Shown here: one piece after another, positions 53,491 through 60,473 of the stretch
Numbering within the stretch: the first letter of the stretch is position 1
Layout of the letters: each line of letters begins with the position of its first letter
NCBI GenBank assembly: GCA_017551025.1
Contig: JAFZNG010000008.1
Location: 92,364 to 156,363 of the forward strand
Length of the DNA: 64,000 nt
Direction: 5' to 3'
Origin: Paludibacteraceae bacterium
GTDB lineage: Bacteria > Bacteroidota > Bacteroidia > Bacteroidales > Paludibacteraceae
Position numbers and translations under genes: made by a program
Notes under the pieces: model-generated
The model's database searches: none
What the model saw: the letters and a program-made list of their open reading frames with translations, nothing else
Told to the model about the DNA's origin: nothing

Positions 53491-54837
53491 ATGATAGCTA
53501 CGTTTAACCTACCCGGACGGGTGTGCTCCACACAAGCCATCCGCCAAATCGCAAACGAGAGTCGTAAACCCTATACCATGATCCTGCTCAAACCCGAGAT
53601 CGAGTGGATCTACCTGGGTCAAGAACGCATGGTGCAAGTCATGGAAATGACCGGCGCCACCATGGTATACGCGGATCACTTTAATAAATTAAAAATTCAA
53701 AATGACGAATTAAAAATCACCGAAGCACCGGTGATTGACTACCAGCAGGGTGCCCTGCGCGATGACTTCGACTTCGGAGCCGCCATGCTCTGGCGCACCG
53801 ACCAACTGCGCGAACTCGTGGCGCAGATGAATACCGACTACCAGTACGCCGGACTGTACGACCTCCGCCTGCGCGCTACGGAAAACCTCGCCGCCGAAGC
53901 CGACCTCATTCATATCCCGGAATACCTCTACTACGAAGTAGAAACCGACACCCGCAAATCGGGTGAGAAACTGTTCGACTATGTCGATCCCCGCAACCGA
54001 CAAGTACAGATCGAGATGGAGCAATGCGTCACCGCCCACCTGCGACGTATCGGTGCTTACCTCCGTCCGGGACAGTACAAACCCCTACCCGAAGCCGGTG
54101 AATTTCCCGTCACCGCCAGCGTCATCATCCCCTGTAAAAACCGCGCACGCACGATCGCCGATGCAATCCACTCTGCGCTCCATCAACAGGTACGCGAGGG
54201 CTACTCGTATAACGTCATCGTCGTGGACGACAACTCCACCGACGGCACAGCTCAAATCATTGAGGAATTAAAAATTAAAAATTCAAAATTAATCTATATC
54301 CCCCAGGACAAGACCTGGCACGCGATAGGCGGCAACTGGAACGTAGCCATCCACGATCCGCGATGCGGCAAATACGCTATCCAACTCGACTCAGACGACA
54401 CCTACTTCGACGAGCACACCGTACAGAAATTTATTGACGCTTTCGAGTCTGGCAATTACGGTATGGTAATAGGAACTTACCAACTAACGAATATGGCAGG
54501 TGAGACACTTCCTCCGGGAGTAATTGACCACCGCGAATGGACCGACGACAACGGTCGCAACAACGCCCTGCGTATCAACGGCCTGGGTGCACCGCGCGGC
54601 TTCTACGTACCGCTACTCCGCCAGATCAACTACCCCACCACCAAGTACGGCGAAGACTATGCCGTAGGACTGCGCATCTCGCGTGACTGGCCTATCGGAC
54701 GTATCTACGAAGTGCTCTACAACTGCCGCCGCTGGGAAGACAACTCCGACGCCAACTGTGATATCGTCAGCATGAACCGCAACAATTGGTACAAAGACCG
54801 CCTGCGTACATGGGAGCTCTTATCAAGGTTGGCATAG
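53491..54837 (+). CDS. GT2-type glycosyltransferase
   Basis: The 448-residue protein has a C-terminal GT2 domain with VTASVIIPCKNRARTIADAI (about residues 209-228), VVDDNSTDGT (about 246-255) and the metal-binding QLDSDDTYFDE (about 302-312). The N-terminal 200 residues form a second, less clear glycosyltransferase-like half with YADHF and GAAMLWRTDQL. There is no signal or membrane helix, so it is cytoplasmic. The ATG at 53491 is used; an upstream TTG overlaps the promoter. Two heptamer repeats encode KLKIQNDELK (about 66-77) and ELKIKNSKL (about 259-268), the second right after the DDNSTDGT motif. It overlaps the SpoIID gene by 28 bases. Confidence 0.87.
   Translation: MIATFNLPGRVCSTQAIRQIANESRKPYTMILLKPEIEWIYLGQERMVQVMEMTGATMVYADHFNKLKIQNDELKITEAPVIDYQQGALRDDFDFGAAMLWRTDQLRELVAQMNTDYQYAGLYDLRLRATENLAAEADLIHIPEYLYYEVETDTRKSGEKLFDYVDPRNRQVQIEMEQCVTAHLRRIGAYLRPGQYKPLPEAGEFPVTASVIIPCKNRARTIADAIHSALHQQVREGYSYNVIVVDDNSTDGTAQIIEELKIKNSKLIYIPQDKTWHAIGGNWNVAIHDPRCGKYAIQLDSDDTYFDEHTVQKFIDAFESGNYGMVIGTYQLTNMAGETLPPGVIDHREWTDDNGRNNALRINGLGAPRGFYVPLLRQINYPTTKYGEDYAVGLRISRDWPIGRIYEVLYNCRRWEDNSDANCDIVSMNRNNWYKDRLRTWELLSRLA
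53687..53721. repeat. in-frame heptamer repeat, AATTAAA/AATTCAA family (5 units)
   Basis: Five units (AATTAAA, AATTCAA, AATGACG, AATTAAA, AATCACC) lie inside the glycosyltransferase gene. Confidence 0.87.
54266..54293. repeat. in-frame heptamer repeat, AATTAAA/AATTCAA family (4 units)
   Basis: Four units in exact register encode LKIKNSKL in the GT2 domain, next to the conserved DDNSTDGT motif. Confidence 0.9.
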
Positions 54838-55850
54838 TCACAGCTCCAAAAATCGAATTCGAGCAACGCGCACACACGTTCGTACTAAAGGACGTGCGTA
54901 TCGGCATCGGCTTTCATTGGGACCGACATGAAGACCAGGAGTTTCAAGGGGAATTGGAGATAATAAAGGCGAAAGGCGAATGGACAAAAGGCGAATGTTT
55001 ATATACCGCCATCAACACGCTCGACCTGGAGGACTACCTCTGCTCCGTCATCTCTTCAGAGATGAACGCCAATAGTCCGATGGAACTATTGAAAGCCCAT
55101 GCCGTGATCTCCCGCTCATGGGCGATGCGAGCCATGCAGCACCCGAACCACGAGGGCTATCATGTCTGCGCTGATGACCACTGCCAGCGCTACGAGGGTC
55201 TGCGCCGCATGAACCAGCGTGCCGTACAGGCCGTACGCGAAACAGCAGGCCAAGTACTCACAGCCAACGGCGAGATATGCGACTGCCGCTATCATAAGTG
55301 TTGCGGCGGACGCACCGAGGTATGGTCCACCTGCTGGGAAGACCGCGACGTACCATATATTCAGTCGGTAGAATGTCCCTACTGCGGCAAAGCCGCACAT
55401 CATACATCGCTCCTTCGTACAGTCCTCAACGACTACGACCAAGAGACTCGTGACTTCCACGACTGGCAAGTCCGTTACACCGCCTCAGAACTCTCGGATA
55501 TCATCCGCCGCAAATCAGGTATCGACTTCGGCGAGATAGTCGATCTGGTGCCGCTCAAACGCGGACCGTCAGGACGCATCTACGAATTGGAGATCATTGG
55601 AACGAAGCACAGACAGATCATCAGCAAAGAGCTAACCATCCGTCTCTGGCTATCAGACAGTTGTCTGTACAGCAGCTGGTTCACCATACACCATACACCC
55701 TACACCCTACACCTTCACGGCCACGGCTGGGGCCACGGTGCCGGACTATGCCAGATAGGTGCCGCACAGATGGCCGCCGAAGGATATACCTACCAACAAA
55801 TACTCGCTCACTATTATGTCGGTACAAGACTTAGCACTACAACGCGATAA
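54810..55850 (+). CDS. SpoIID/LytB domain protein
   Basis: The 346-residue protein has the SpoIID core: LDLEDYLCSVISSEMNANSPMELLKAHAVISRSWA (about residues 74-108), a cysteine-rich YHKCCGGRTEVWS stretch and the C-terminal GHGWGHGAGLCQIGAAQMA (about 305-323). SpoIID proteins are lytic transglycosylases acting on denuded peptidoglycan. No signal peptide is visible here, unusual for a wall enzyme. Two heptamer repeats encode KAKGEWTKGE (about 52-63) and HHTPYTLHLH (about 291-302), the latter right before the GHGWGHG motif. It overlaps both neighbouring genes. Confidence 0.88.
   Translation: MGALIKVGIVTAPKIEFEQRAHTFVLKDVRIGIGFHWDRHEDQEFQGELEIIKAKGEWTKGECLYTAINTLDLEDYLCSVISSEMNANSPMELLKAHAVISRSWAMRAMQHPNHEGYHVCADDHCQRYEGLRRMNQRAVQAVRETAGQVLTANGEICDCRYHKCCGGRTEVWSTCWEDRDVPYIQSVECPYCGKAAHHTSLLRTVLNDYDQETRDFHDWQVRYTASELSDIIRRKSGIDFGEIVDLVPLKRGPSGRIYELEIIGTKHRQIISKELTIRLWLSDSCLYSSWFTIHHTPYTLHLHGHGWGHGAGLCQIGAAQMAAEGYTYQQILAHYYVGTRLSTTTR
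54965..54997. repeat. in-frame heptamer repeat, AAAGGCG family
   Basis: AAAGGCG, AAAGGCG, AATGGAC and an 8-base AAAAGGCG unit encode KAKGEWTKGE in the SpoIID-like gene. Confidence 0.8.
55682..55716. repeat. in-frame heptamer repeat, CACCATA/CACCCTA family (5 units)
   Basis: Five units (two CACCATA, two CACCCTA, one CACCTTC) encode TIHHTPYTLHL in the SpoIID-like gene. They are the same family as the intergenic array at 44587-44642. Confidence 0.9.
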
Positions 55851-57012
55851 ATACCGCCACCTCACCAACGAAGAGTGGCGCTGGCTGTTGCAACAGGTCG
55901 AGGGACGCGAACGTACCGCCGACAAACTCCCCTGTTTTGCTGCCATCGACGACTGGTGGTATCCCGTGCGACTCAGTCTGGAGCAGTGTTCATCGGAACT
56001 CACCGCCCGCTATAAAGCAAGCCTGGTCGAAAGACCGCTTCGCTCAAAGTCGAAAGTCGAAAGAAGCGCTGCGGATCTGACAGCCGGTTACGGCGTAGAT
56101 ACTTGGTTTTTAAGTGAGCACTTCACGCATACCGACTACGTAGAGCAGAATGAGGAACTTTGTCGCATTGCAAAGCACAATTTTAAAATTAAAAATTCAA
56201 AATTAAAAATTCAAAATTCTTCTCTCGAAGTTCATCATTCAACTGCGGAGGAATTTCTGGAGACGGCCGGCCAGTACGACCTCATCTATCTCGATCCGGC
56301 GCGACGCGATGCGCATGGCGGCAAAGTCTTCCGCCTGGAGGACTGTACACCGAATGTCGTAACACTGCTGCCTACCCTGCTCCGCCACCTCACGCCAGAC
56401 GGACAGATCCTACTCAAACTCTCCCCCATGCTGGATATCACCCAGGCCGTCAACACATTAACCATTAGCCCTTCACCATTAACCTTCGACGTACACGTCA
56501 TAGCAGTCAAGAATGAAGTAAAGGAAGTGTTGCTTTTAAGCGGCGGAAACGGCTCCATTACCGCCATCGATCTCGCAGAACCCGACAAAGCGTTCCGCTT
56601 CACCCGCGAAGAGGAACAACTCTCCACTATCAACTCGCCAACTTCTCTCAACTCTCGACTCTCAACTCTCAACTATCTCTACGAACCCAACGCAGCAATC
56701 CTGAAAGCCGGAGCATACAAGTTGCTTGGCACCCGATTCGGATTACAAAAACTGGACACCAACACGCATCTTTACGCCTCAGACCACCTTATAGCGGATT
56801 TCCCGGGACGGGTATGGCGTATCGAGCGTACGCTCAAGGACCGCAAAGACCTGCCATCCGGCTTACACCAAGCCAACGTACTGACGCGTAATCACCCCCT
56901 CCGACCGGAGGAACTGAAGAAAAAGCTGCACCTCCGAGACGGAGGCACAGCCTTTATAATCGGTGCACGCGTAGCGGGACGACCGACGCTTTATCTCGGC
57001 TATCCGGCCTGA
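55816..57012 (+). CDS. THUMP-like class I SAM methyltransferase
   Basis: The 398-residue protein has the SAM-binding motif DLTAGYGVDTWFLSEHF (about residues 85-101), the acidic second motif in DYVEQNEELCRIA and the YDLIYLDPARRDAHGGK catalytic-type motif (about 154-170). It ends in a THUMP-like domain with LYLGYP. Relatives act on RNA; the target is not known. Four repeat-derived insertions lie at about 71-85, 124-136, 214-223 and 268-286, leaving the motifs intact. The ATG at 55816 overlaps the SpoIID gene by 35 bases. Confidence 0.85.
   Translation: MSVQDLALQRDKYRHLTNEEWRWLLQQVEGRERTADKLPCFAAIDDWWYPVRLSLEQCSSELTARYKASLVERPLRSKSKVERSAADLTAGYGVDTWFLSEHFTHTDYVEQNEELCRIAKHNFKIKNSKLKIQNSSLEVHHSTAEEFLETAGQYDLIYLDPARRDAHGGKVFRLEDCTPNVVTLLPTLLRHLTPDGQILLKLSPMLDITQAVNTLTISPSPLTFDVHVIAVKNEVKEVLLLSGGNGSITAIDLAEPDKAFRFTREEEQLSTINSPTSLNSRLSTLNYLYEPNAAILKAGAYKLLGTRFGLQKLDTNTHLYASDHLIADFPGRVWRIERTLKDRKDLPSGLHQANVLTRNHPLRPEELKKKLHLRDGGTAFIIGARVAGRPTLYLGYPA
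56028..56070. repeat. in-frame composite repeat: GACCGCTTCGCTC element plus AAAGTCG heptamers
   Basis: AAAGACCGCTTCGCTCAAAG at 56030-56049 is an exact 20-base match to the complement of 40091-40110. It is followed by AAAGTCG-type 7-base units. The stretch encodes ERPLRSKSKVERSA in the methyltransferase. Confidence 0.88.
56187..56221. repeat. in-frame heptamer repeat, AATTAAA/AATTCAA family (5 units)
   Basis: Five alternating units encode KIKNSKLKIQNSS in the methyltransferase. Confidence 0.9.
56457..56484. repeat. in-frame heptamer repeat, ATTAACC/ATTAGCC family (4 units)
   Basis: Units ATTAACC, ATTAGCC, CTTCACC and ATTAACC encode LTISPSPLT in the methyltransferase. They are related to the junction repeat at 37071-37098. 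Confidence 0.82.
56618..56673. repeat. in-frame heptamer repeat, TCTCAAC family
   Basis: Four exact-register units (TCTCAAC, TCTCGAC, TCTCAAC, TCTCAAC; 56646-56673) and looser copies before them encode NSRLSTLN. They are the complement of the GTTGAGA junction family. Confidence 0.87.
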
Positions 57013-57015
57013 GGC

Positions 57016-58968
57016 TTATTCGTAGCCGAATTTGATCTCACCATTGAAATCACCATACCCCTTGATCTTGCCGGACGGATGCCATAGGAAAACATCCTTG
57101 CCGGTACTGATCCACAGGTTATCCAGGGCATCGATATAGATATCCTGGAAGAGCAACATACCCTTTCGTTTGAAGCGGAAATCCAGGTTATACACCTCTG
57201 CCGAACGCACACCACCCTTGGTCGTAAAGCGCTCCAGGGTGCGGTTGTCGTGGGTAACGAAGATCTCATGCTGACTGTTCATTGCCGCTCCCTGGATCGT
57301 TTTCCATTGTACATCAAGCAGTTTTTGCGGCAGGGCGGTATAACTCACTTCATACAGTCCGTCCAGGCGCATACCCAGGAAACTGGTATTCGTAAGGTAC
57401 GGACAGCGAAGCGGTACACGAGCACTGTATTCTGGTTCTACCACGGGCGTGAACTTACCATTCTGGAGCGTCGTATACGCCTGACCGGCATAGCCGTACC
57501 CCAACTCAATCCAAAGCCGTCCGTCACGACCGACATACAGATAGCAGAATTCCGTATCCGCCAGCGGACTCTGGTAGGTCTGGAGCAGGCGATAATGTTC
57601 GTCATACTCCTTGAGTTCACCGCGATGGTAGAGGTAGATACGATTGGTAATCGGATTGACTACCATACGCCGCCGCTCGTAGCGATTCTTATCCTCAATG
57701 ACCACCTCATGGCTGAACGCATCGATCACGCCAAAAGTAGCCTGATAGATGAGTAGCCGTCCGTCCTTCAGACAACCTGCCCCCAGGATACACTGACGCG
57801 GCGTACACTGGATCGTCGTATCTACGTATACATCGCCCGTCTGCTTGTTCATACTGTATATCTTGCTCTGGCGCGTTGCCACGAGATAGGTAGCCGTATC
57901 GTTCTCGGCGATATGAAAACCACCTTCAGAAAGCGCCACCGCCTCCGGGAATACCACACGTTGTCCCGGGTTCTTTGGATCGTCCGGATGCTCAGGATCC
58001 ACGATAGGCTGGGGCTTGAGATCCACAATCAGTATCGGCGGTGCAGCTATCGGATACAATCCGCCTATCGTATGGCGTTCGCCACCTGTATCGGTAACAA
58101 CAATCGTCGTATCATCCACGAACTGGGGCGGCTCCGGCAACTCCGGCCCTTGCGGTGTCTCGGCAGGTGTCTTCAGGTGGAAATACTGCACAAAGTCGGG
58201 CTGAATATCCTGCCACGTACTGTTGTTGATCCAGTCCTTGACGGCCTCCGAATTAGCGGGATTACCCATAATGAGTTGCGAACTGAGTCCACCCATCACC
58301 GCAGCAATTGCCTGGAGTTCGTTGTCGATATCTTCATACTCGCGGTCGAAGCCAGATTGCATGAAGATAACCAGCGCACTCTTGTCGGCCGCAGGATCAT
58401 AGTAGCGGTAGCAATTTAGGCGTGTCTGCAGGGCCTGGGCGGCGAACAGACTCAAAAACATTGGCGACTTACCCAGGTCTACTACGTAGCTCATGTGCGT
58501 GGCATCCTTCACGCCCATAAACGTAACCGTCTCCTCCTTGCCGGGGATGAAGATCTGTTCGGGTACACCTACCGGAAATAGGAACAGTTGCCCGCCACCT
58601 TTCTTCCTACTCTCTTCCACCTCGGCGGCCCACTGCACCAGATAATCCCATACGGGCTTAATAAACATCTTCTCCATACGCTTTAGGTCATCAAGCCGTT
58701 TGCCGGGCAGCACATACACCATGGCACCGGCCTGATAGTTGGGCGTGAGAACGTCACGTTCGGTGGCAAACTGACTGGTCACCGGCACACGATGCGACTT
58801 ATCTACGATATACATCGCAAACGGTTGCATGCCGGGGTGTACGTAGCGGTCGGCCACGTTCAGGAACCTACCGGACGAGTTGTCGTACCAGCACAACGGA
58901 CTGTCGTATCGCTGCGCCATGAGGCTCAACGAGCATACCACAGATAATAACAAAAAGAACTTTTTCAT
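57016..58968 (-). CDS. large exported protein of unknown function with a probable beta-propeller
   Basis: The 650-residue protein starts with a signal peptide (MKKFFLLLSVVCSLSLMA). Residues about 20-260 form a globular region with YVLPGKRLDDLKRMEKMF. A Pro-rich segment follows (about 270-330, PQGPELPEPPQFVDDTT). The rest repeats short strand patterns ending in DGRLWIELGYGYAG, DNLWISTGKDVFLWHPSGK and similar, as in two-component-sensor-type beta-propellers. It is periplasmic or surface-exposed. No family is recognised. It is convergent with the methyltransferase gene and downstream of the M20 dipeptidase gene, 12 bases away. Confidence 0.75.
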   Translation of the reverse strand: MKKFFLLLSVVCSLSLMAQRYDSPLCWYDNSSGRFLNVADRYVHPGMQPFAMYIVDKSHRVPVTSQFATERDVLTPNYQAGAMVYVLPGKRLDDLKRMEKMFIKPVWDYLVQWAAEVEESRKKGGGQLFLFPVGVPEQIFIPGKEETVTFMGVKDATHMSYVVDLGKSPMFLSLFAAQALQTRLNCYRYYDPAADKSALVIFMQSGFDREYEDIDNELQAIAAVMGGLSSQLIMGNPANSEAVKDWINNSTWQDIQPDFVQYFHLKTPAETPQGPELPEPPQFVDDTTIVVTDTGGERHTIGGLYPIAAPPILIVDLKPQPIVDPEHPDDPKNPGQRVVFPEAVALSEGGFHIAENDTATYLVATRQSKIYSMNKQTGDVYVDTTIQCTPRQCILGAGCLKDGRLLIYQATFGVIDAFSHEVVIEDKNRYERRRMVVNPITNRIYLYHRGELKEYDEHYRLLQTYQSPLADTEFCYLYVGRDGRLWIELGYGYAGQAYTTLQNGKFTPVVEPEYSARVPLRCPYLTNTSFLGMRLDGLYEVSYTALPQKLLDVQWKTIQGAAMNSQHEIFVTHDNRTLERFTTKGGVRSAEVYNLDFRFKRKGMLLFQDIYIDALDNLWISTGKDVFLWHPSGKIKGYGDFNGEIKFGYE

Positions 58969-58980
58969 AAGGGTTATGGG

Positions 58981-60381
58981 TTATTGTTTGGCATATTCAC
59001 GATAGAACGCGGCAACAGCTTCTATGCCGCGGCGCCATACATCGAGGTCCATCGACTCGTTGGGCGAATGGATGGCATTCTGCTCCAGACCAAAGCCCAT
59101 GAGTATCGTCTTGCACCCCAGTATCTGTTCAAAGGCGGCAATAATAGGTATACTGCCTCCGCGTCGTGCCGCCAGCGGACGCTTACCAAAGGCCTCTTCA
59201 AACCCGCGTTCTGCCGCCCGGTAGGCCGGTATATCGATCGGGCACACATAGCCCTGACCACCATGCATCGGCGTGACCTCTACGCGTACGCCCGCGGGGG
59301 CAATCGAGCGTATATAATCAATGAACGCGCGCGAGATACGTTCGTGATCCTGATTAGCCACCAGTCGGCACGATACCTTGGCATAGGCCTTGCTCGGCAA
59401 CACGGTCTTGCTACCCTCACCCGTATAACCACCCCATATACCGCATATATCGAAACTCGGTCGGCAGGAATTGCGCTCCAGCGTACTATACCCCTCTTCA
59501 CCAAAGACCTCATCGATATCAATGGCTTGGTTGTACCGTTCCTGCGAGAACGGTATCTGAGCAATCATCTTGCGCTCCTCCTCCGGGATAGGCAGAACGT
59601 CGTCATAGAAACCGGGGATGGTAATGCGTCCGCGCTCGTCCACCACCTGCGCCAGCATCTCACACAGCGCATTGATCGGATTCTTGACCGCCCCGCCGAA
59701 ATGACCGGAGTGAAGATCTCTATTCGGACCGGTAACCTCTATCTGCCAATAAGCCAGACCACGCAAACCGGTAGTGATAGAAGGTGTCTCCTTACCGATC
59801 ATCGAGGTGTCGCTCACCAAGATTATATCGGCCTTGAGCAGTTCCTTATGCTCCTCCAGGAAAGCCTCCAGCGAAGGCGAACCGATTTCCTCTTCGCCCT
59901 CGAAGATAAACTTCACATTGCAGTTCATCAGGCCCTCTCGCACCATATACTCGAAGGCCTTGGCCTGGATCATCGCCTGCCCCTTGTCATCATCCGCACC
60001 GCGGGCATACAATCTTCCGTCACGCACACACGCTTCCCACGGATCGGACTTCCACTCCTCCAGCGGCTCTACGGGCATAACGTCGTAATGCGCATACACC
60101 AAGACCGTTTTGATTGGTAATTGGTCGTTGGTAATTGGTGGTAGGTATTCGCCATACACGAACGGATTGCCCGTTACCCGTAACCCGTCACCCGTAACCG
60201 CCGGAATCACTTCCGCCTTCTGGCAACCGGCCTCAAGCAACAGTTCACGCCAACGCTCGGCACAGCGCAACATATCTTCTTTATGCTCGGGTTGACAACT
60301 CACACTGGGGATGCGGAGCAACGATGACCACTCCTCGAAAAAACGCGACTCATGCGCCTGGATATATTCACGGATAGACAT
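58981..60381 (-). CDS. M20 family metallodipeptidase
   Basis: The 466-residue cytoplasmic peptidase has VLVYAHYDVMPVEP with the metal His and catalytic Asp (about 91-104), GADDDKGQAM (about 129-138), FIFEGEEEIGSPSLEAFLEEH with the catalytic glutamate pair and HSGHFGGAVKNP. The last metal ligand lies near GLEQNAIHSPNESM. It cleaves dipeptides. Two repeat-derived insertions, VTGDGLRVTG (about 62-71) and PPITNDQLPI (about 79-90), sit just before the first metal motif. It has its own promoter, divergent from the amylase operon. Confidence 0.92.
   Translation of the reverse strand: MSIREYIQAHESRFFEEWSSLLRIPSVSCQPEHKEDMLRCAERWRELLLEAGCQKAEVIPAVTGDGLRVTGNPFVYGEYLPPITNDQLPIKTVLVYAHYDVMPVEPLEEWKSDPWEACVRDGRLYARGADDDKGQAMIQAKAFEYMVREGLMNCNVKFIFEGEEEIGSPSLEAFLEEHKELLKADIILVSDTSMIGKETPSITTGLRGLAYWQIEVTGPNRDLHSGHFGGAVKNPINALCEMLAQVVDERGRITIPGFYDDVLPIPEEERKMIAQIPFSQERYNQAIDIDEVFGEEGYSTLERNSCRPSFDICGIWGGYTGEGSKTVLPSKAYAKVSCRLVANQDHERISRAFIDYIRSIAPAGVRVEVTPMHGGQGYVCPIDIPAYRAAERGFEEAFGKRPLAARRGGSIPIIAAFEQILGCKTILMGFGLEQNAIHSPNESMDLDVWRRGIEAVAAFYREYAKQ
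60112..60145. repeat. in-frame repeat, GATTGGT/AATTGGT family
   Basis: TTGGT-containing units with 6-, 7- and 8-base spacing encode PPITNDQLPI in the M20 dipeptidase. They are related to the GGTGATT array in the WecE-like gene. Confidence 0.75.
60170..60197. repeat. in-frame heptamer repeat, CCCGTAA family (4 units)
   Basis: CCCGTTA, CCCGTAA, CCCGTCA and CCCGTAA encode VTGDGLRVTG in the M20 dipeptidase. They are the complement of the TTACGGG family at 6033 and 10917. Confidence 0.9.
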
Positions 60382-60400
60382 AATGATTAAAAATTTTGCA

Positions 60401-60432
60401 CAAAGTTATATTTTTTTTTGCATATATCCAAA
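60401..60432 (-). promoter_or_regulatory. promoter of the M20 dipeptidase gene
   Basis: On the minus strand TTTG, 20 bases (starting GATATATG) and TAACTTTG. It overlaps the divergent amylase promoter by 16 bases. Confidence 0.85.
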
Positions 60433-60448
60433 AAAAATGCTAATTTTG
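60417..60448 (+). promoter_or_regulatory. promoter of the GH13 amylase operon
   Basis: TTTG at 60417-60420, 20 bases (starting CATATATC) and TAATTTTG at 60441-60448, 25 bases before the start codon. Confidence 0.88.
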
Positions 60449-60473
60449 CAGCCAAATAACGTAATTTTATACT

